From positions 1 through 5,162 of the forward strand of contig QMZU01000057.1 in the NCBI GenBank assembly GCA_003663345.1: a stretch of DNA of 5,162 bases. The letters are read 5' to 3'. The notes beneath the pieces were generated by a model. That model saw nothing but the letters and a program-made list of their open reading frames with translations, had not been told where the DNA came from and searched no databases. Source of the DNA: Candidatus Aenigmatarchaeota archaeon. GTDB lineage: Archaea > Aenigmatarchaeota > Aenigmatarchaeia > PWEA01 > B50-G16. Within the stretch, counting starts at the first letter, position 1; each line of letters opens with the position of its first letter. Shown here one piece after another: positions 4,467 through 5,162 of this stretch. Position numbers and translations under genes: made by a program.

Positions 4467-5162
4467 AAATCAATATGGAAACACTGTTTCTGATATTCCT
4501 GTAAAGTTCTGAATCGGATATTTTAGAAAGATACGGATATATTTGAAGTGAGTGTAAGAACTCTTTGGATGGCTTATAAAGTTTTTCAGTTGGATCAACT
4601 CCTTCCATAATCCTTTTCAACCTGTTTTTATTTTTCTCAAACATGTCTTTTAACTCTTCACTATCAGCACCTTTATCCCCATCCATCAGATCATCCATTA
4701 TCTGAACCATTTTCCCACCTACAGCTGCTATTTCCTTTATCTCTGGATTACGAACAAAATCCTCAAAACCTGCTAAATCCATAACCGAGCACAACATATA
4801 GGTACCGACTCTTTCGGTGCTTGTTTCCCCATCGAGGTGATGGAACTCTTTATCATTGGCCCATACTGCACAGAGATTTTTCAGGTCATCAAAAAATTCC
4901 TCTATCGAATCCTGGGGGAGTTTTTCGTAAAGGTTATCTCTGAACTCATTCGCTATCTCAAAGGAGCCAATCAAGCCTGTTAAATGCGGCAGGTCCCTCT
5001 TTATGTTTTCCTTCTCAATGCCGAACTCCAGAAATTCCACCAACTGATCAAGAATCTCCTTAGAAACTGTTCTGTCAAGCTCATTCCCTGTTATGTGTCC
5101 ATCAATGATATTGTCGAAAACCCTTATCATAAAGAGATACTCACCACAGAGATGGATTACAT
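4465..5162 (-). CDS. Divergent class I isoprenoid-synthase-fold protein, 5' end beyond the window
   Basis: The frame ends at TAG (4467-4465) and runs leftwards from the window edge. An ATG at 5130-5128 would give 221 residues. The frame stays open upstream of it, adding VIHLCGEYLF, so the true start is probably outside. Numbered from that ATG, it has a DNIID motif (Asp6-Asp10) right after a hydrophobic helix and a second acidic motif QIMDDLMDGDKG (Asp146, Asp147, Asp150). These resemble the first and second aspartate-rich motifs of trans-prenyltransferases. The first aspartates are 140 residues apart, the same as I recall for human farnesyl diphosphate synthase. Between them, ERVGTY (106-111) may match the conserved Lys-Thr region. 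The whole protein reads as helices, without a signal peptide. Asn7 replaces the second aspartate of DDxxD, so activity is uncertain and a terpene-cyclase-like or non-catalytic role is possible. It converges on the flippase-like gene with a 6-nt gap and is clearly A/T-richer than aspS. Confidence 0.6.
   Translation of the reverse strand, partial: VIHLCGEYLFMIRVFDNIIDGHITGNELDRTVSKEILDQLVEFLEFGIEKENIKRDLPHLTGLIGSFEIANEFRDNLYEKLPQDSIEEFFDDLKNLCAVWANDKEFHHLDGETSTERVGTYMLCSVMDLAGFEDFVRNPEIKEIAAVGGKMVQIMDDLMDGDKGADSEELKDMFEKNKNRLKRIMEGVDPTEKLYKPSKEFLHSLQIYPYLSKISDSELYRNIRNSVSILI

Overview
The window looks like a piece of an archaeal chromosome, most likely euryarchaeal or Thermoplasmatota-like. The evidence is an archaeal-type aspartyl-tRNA synthetase, a geranylgeranyl reductase of the archaeal ether-lipid type, A/T-rich TATA-like boxes about 25 nt upstream of starts, GGTGA-type Shine-Dalgarno sites, frequent AGA/AGG and ATA codons, and TTG start codons. 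I cannot name a species.

Layout, left to right. Bases 1-156 hold the C-terminal end of an unidentified membrane protein. Its stop lies inside the ribosome binding site of aspS (162-1469), an aspartate--tRNA ligase with features of the non-discriminating Asp/Asn enzymes. A 31-nt gap holds a TATA-like box placed for a leaderless transcript of an unrecognised, soluble, largely helical 181-residue protein (1501-2046). Next come three tightly packed plus-strand genes: a 60-residue 2[4Fe-4S] ferredoxin (2079-2261), a geranylgeranyl reductase (2258-3433, ATGA overlap), and a multi-pass flippase-like membrane protein of the LPG synthase TM / UPF0104 family (3442-4458). Converging from the right, only 6 nt away, is a lower-GC minus-strand gene (4465 to beyond the window edge). 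I read it as a divergent class I isoprenoid-synthase-fold protein.

How the genes may work together. Ferredoxin can supply the electrons with which the FAD-containing reductase saturates geranylgeranyl chains of ether lipids or polyprenols. The membrane protein next to it may handle a lipid or a lipid-linked substrate. The convergent gene carries a DNxxD motif and a DDxxD motif 140 residues apart, the geometry of trans-prenyltransferases. Three or four of the genes therefore point to isoprenoid lipid metabolism. This grouping is an inference from motifs and adjacency. The minus-strand gene is the most interesting item, because its frame stays open through the right edge, so the visible ATG is probably not its start.

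No RNA genes, CRISPR arrays, insertion sequences or long repeats were seen. No gene-free stretch exceeds 33 bases.
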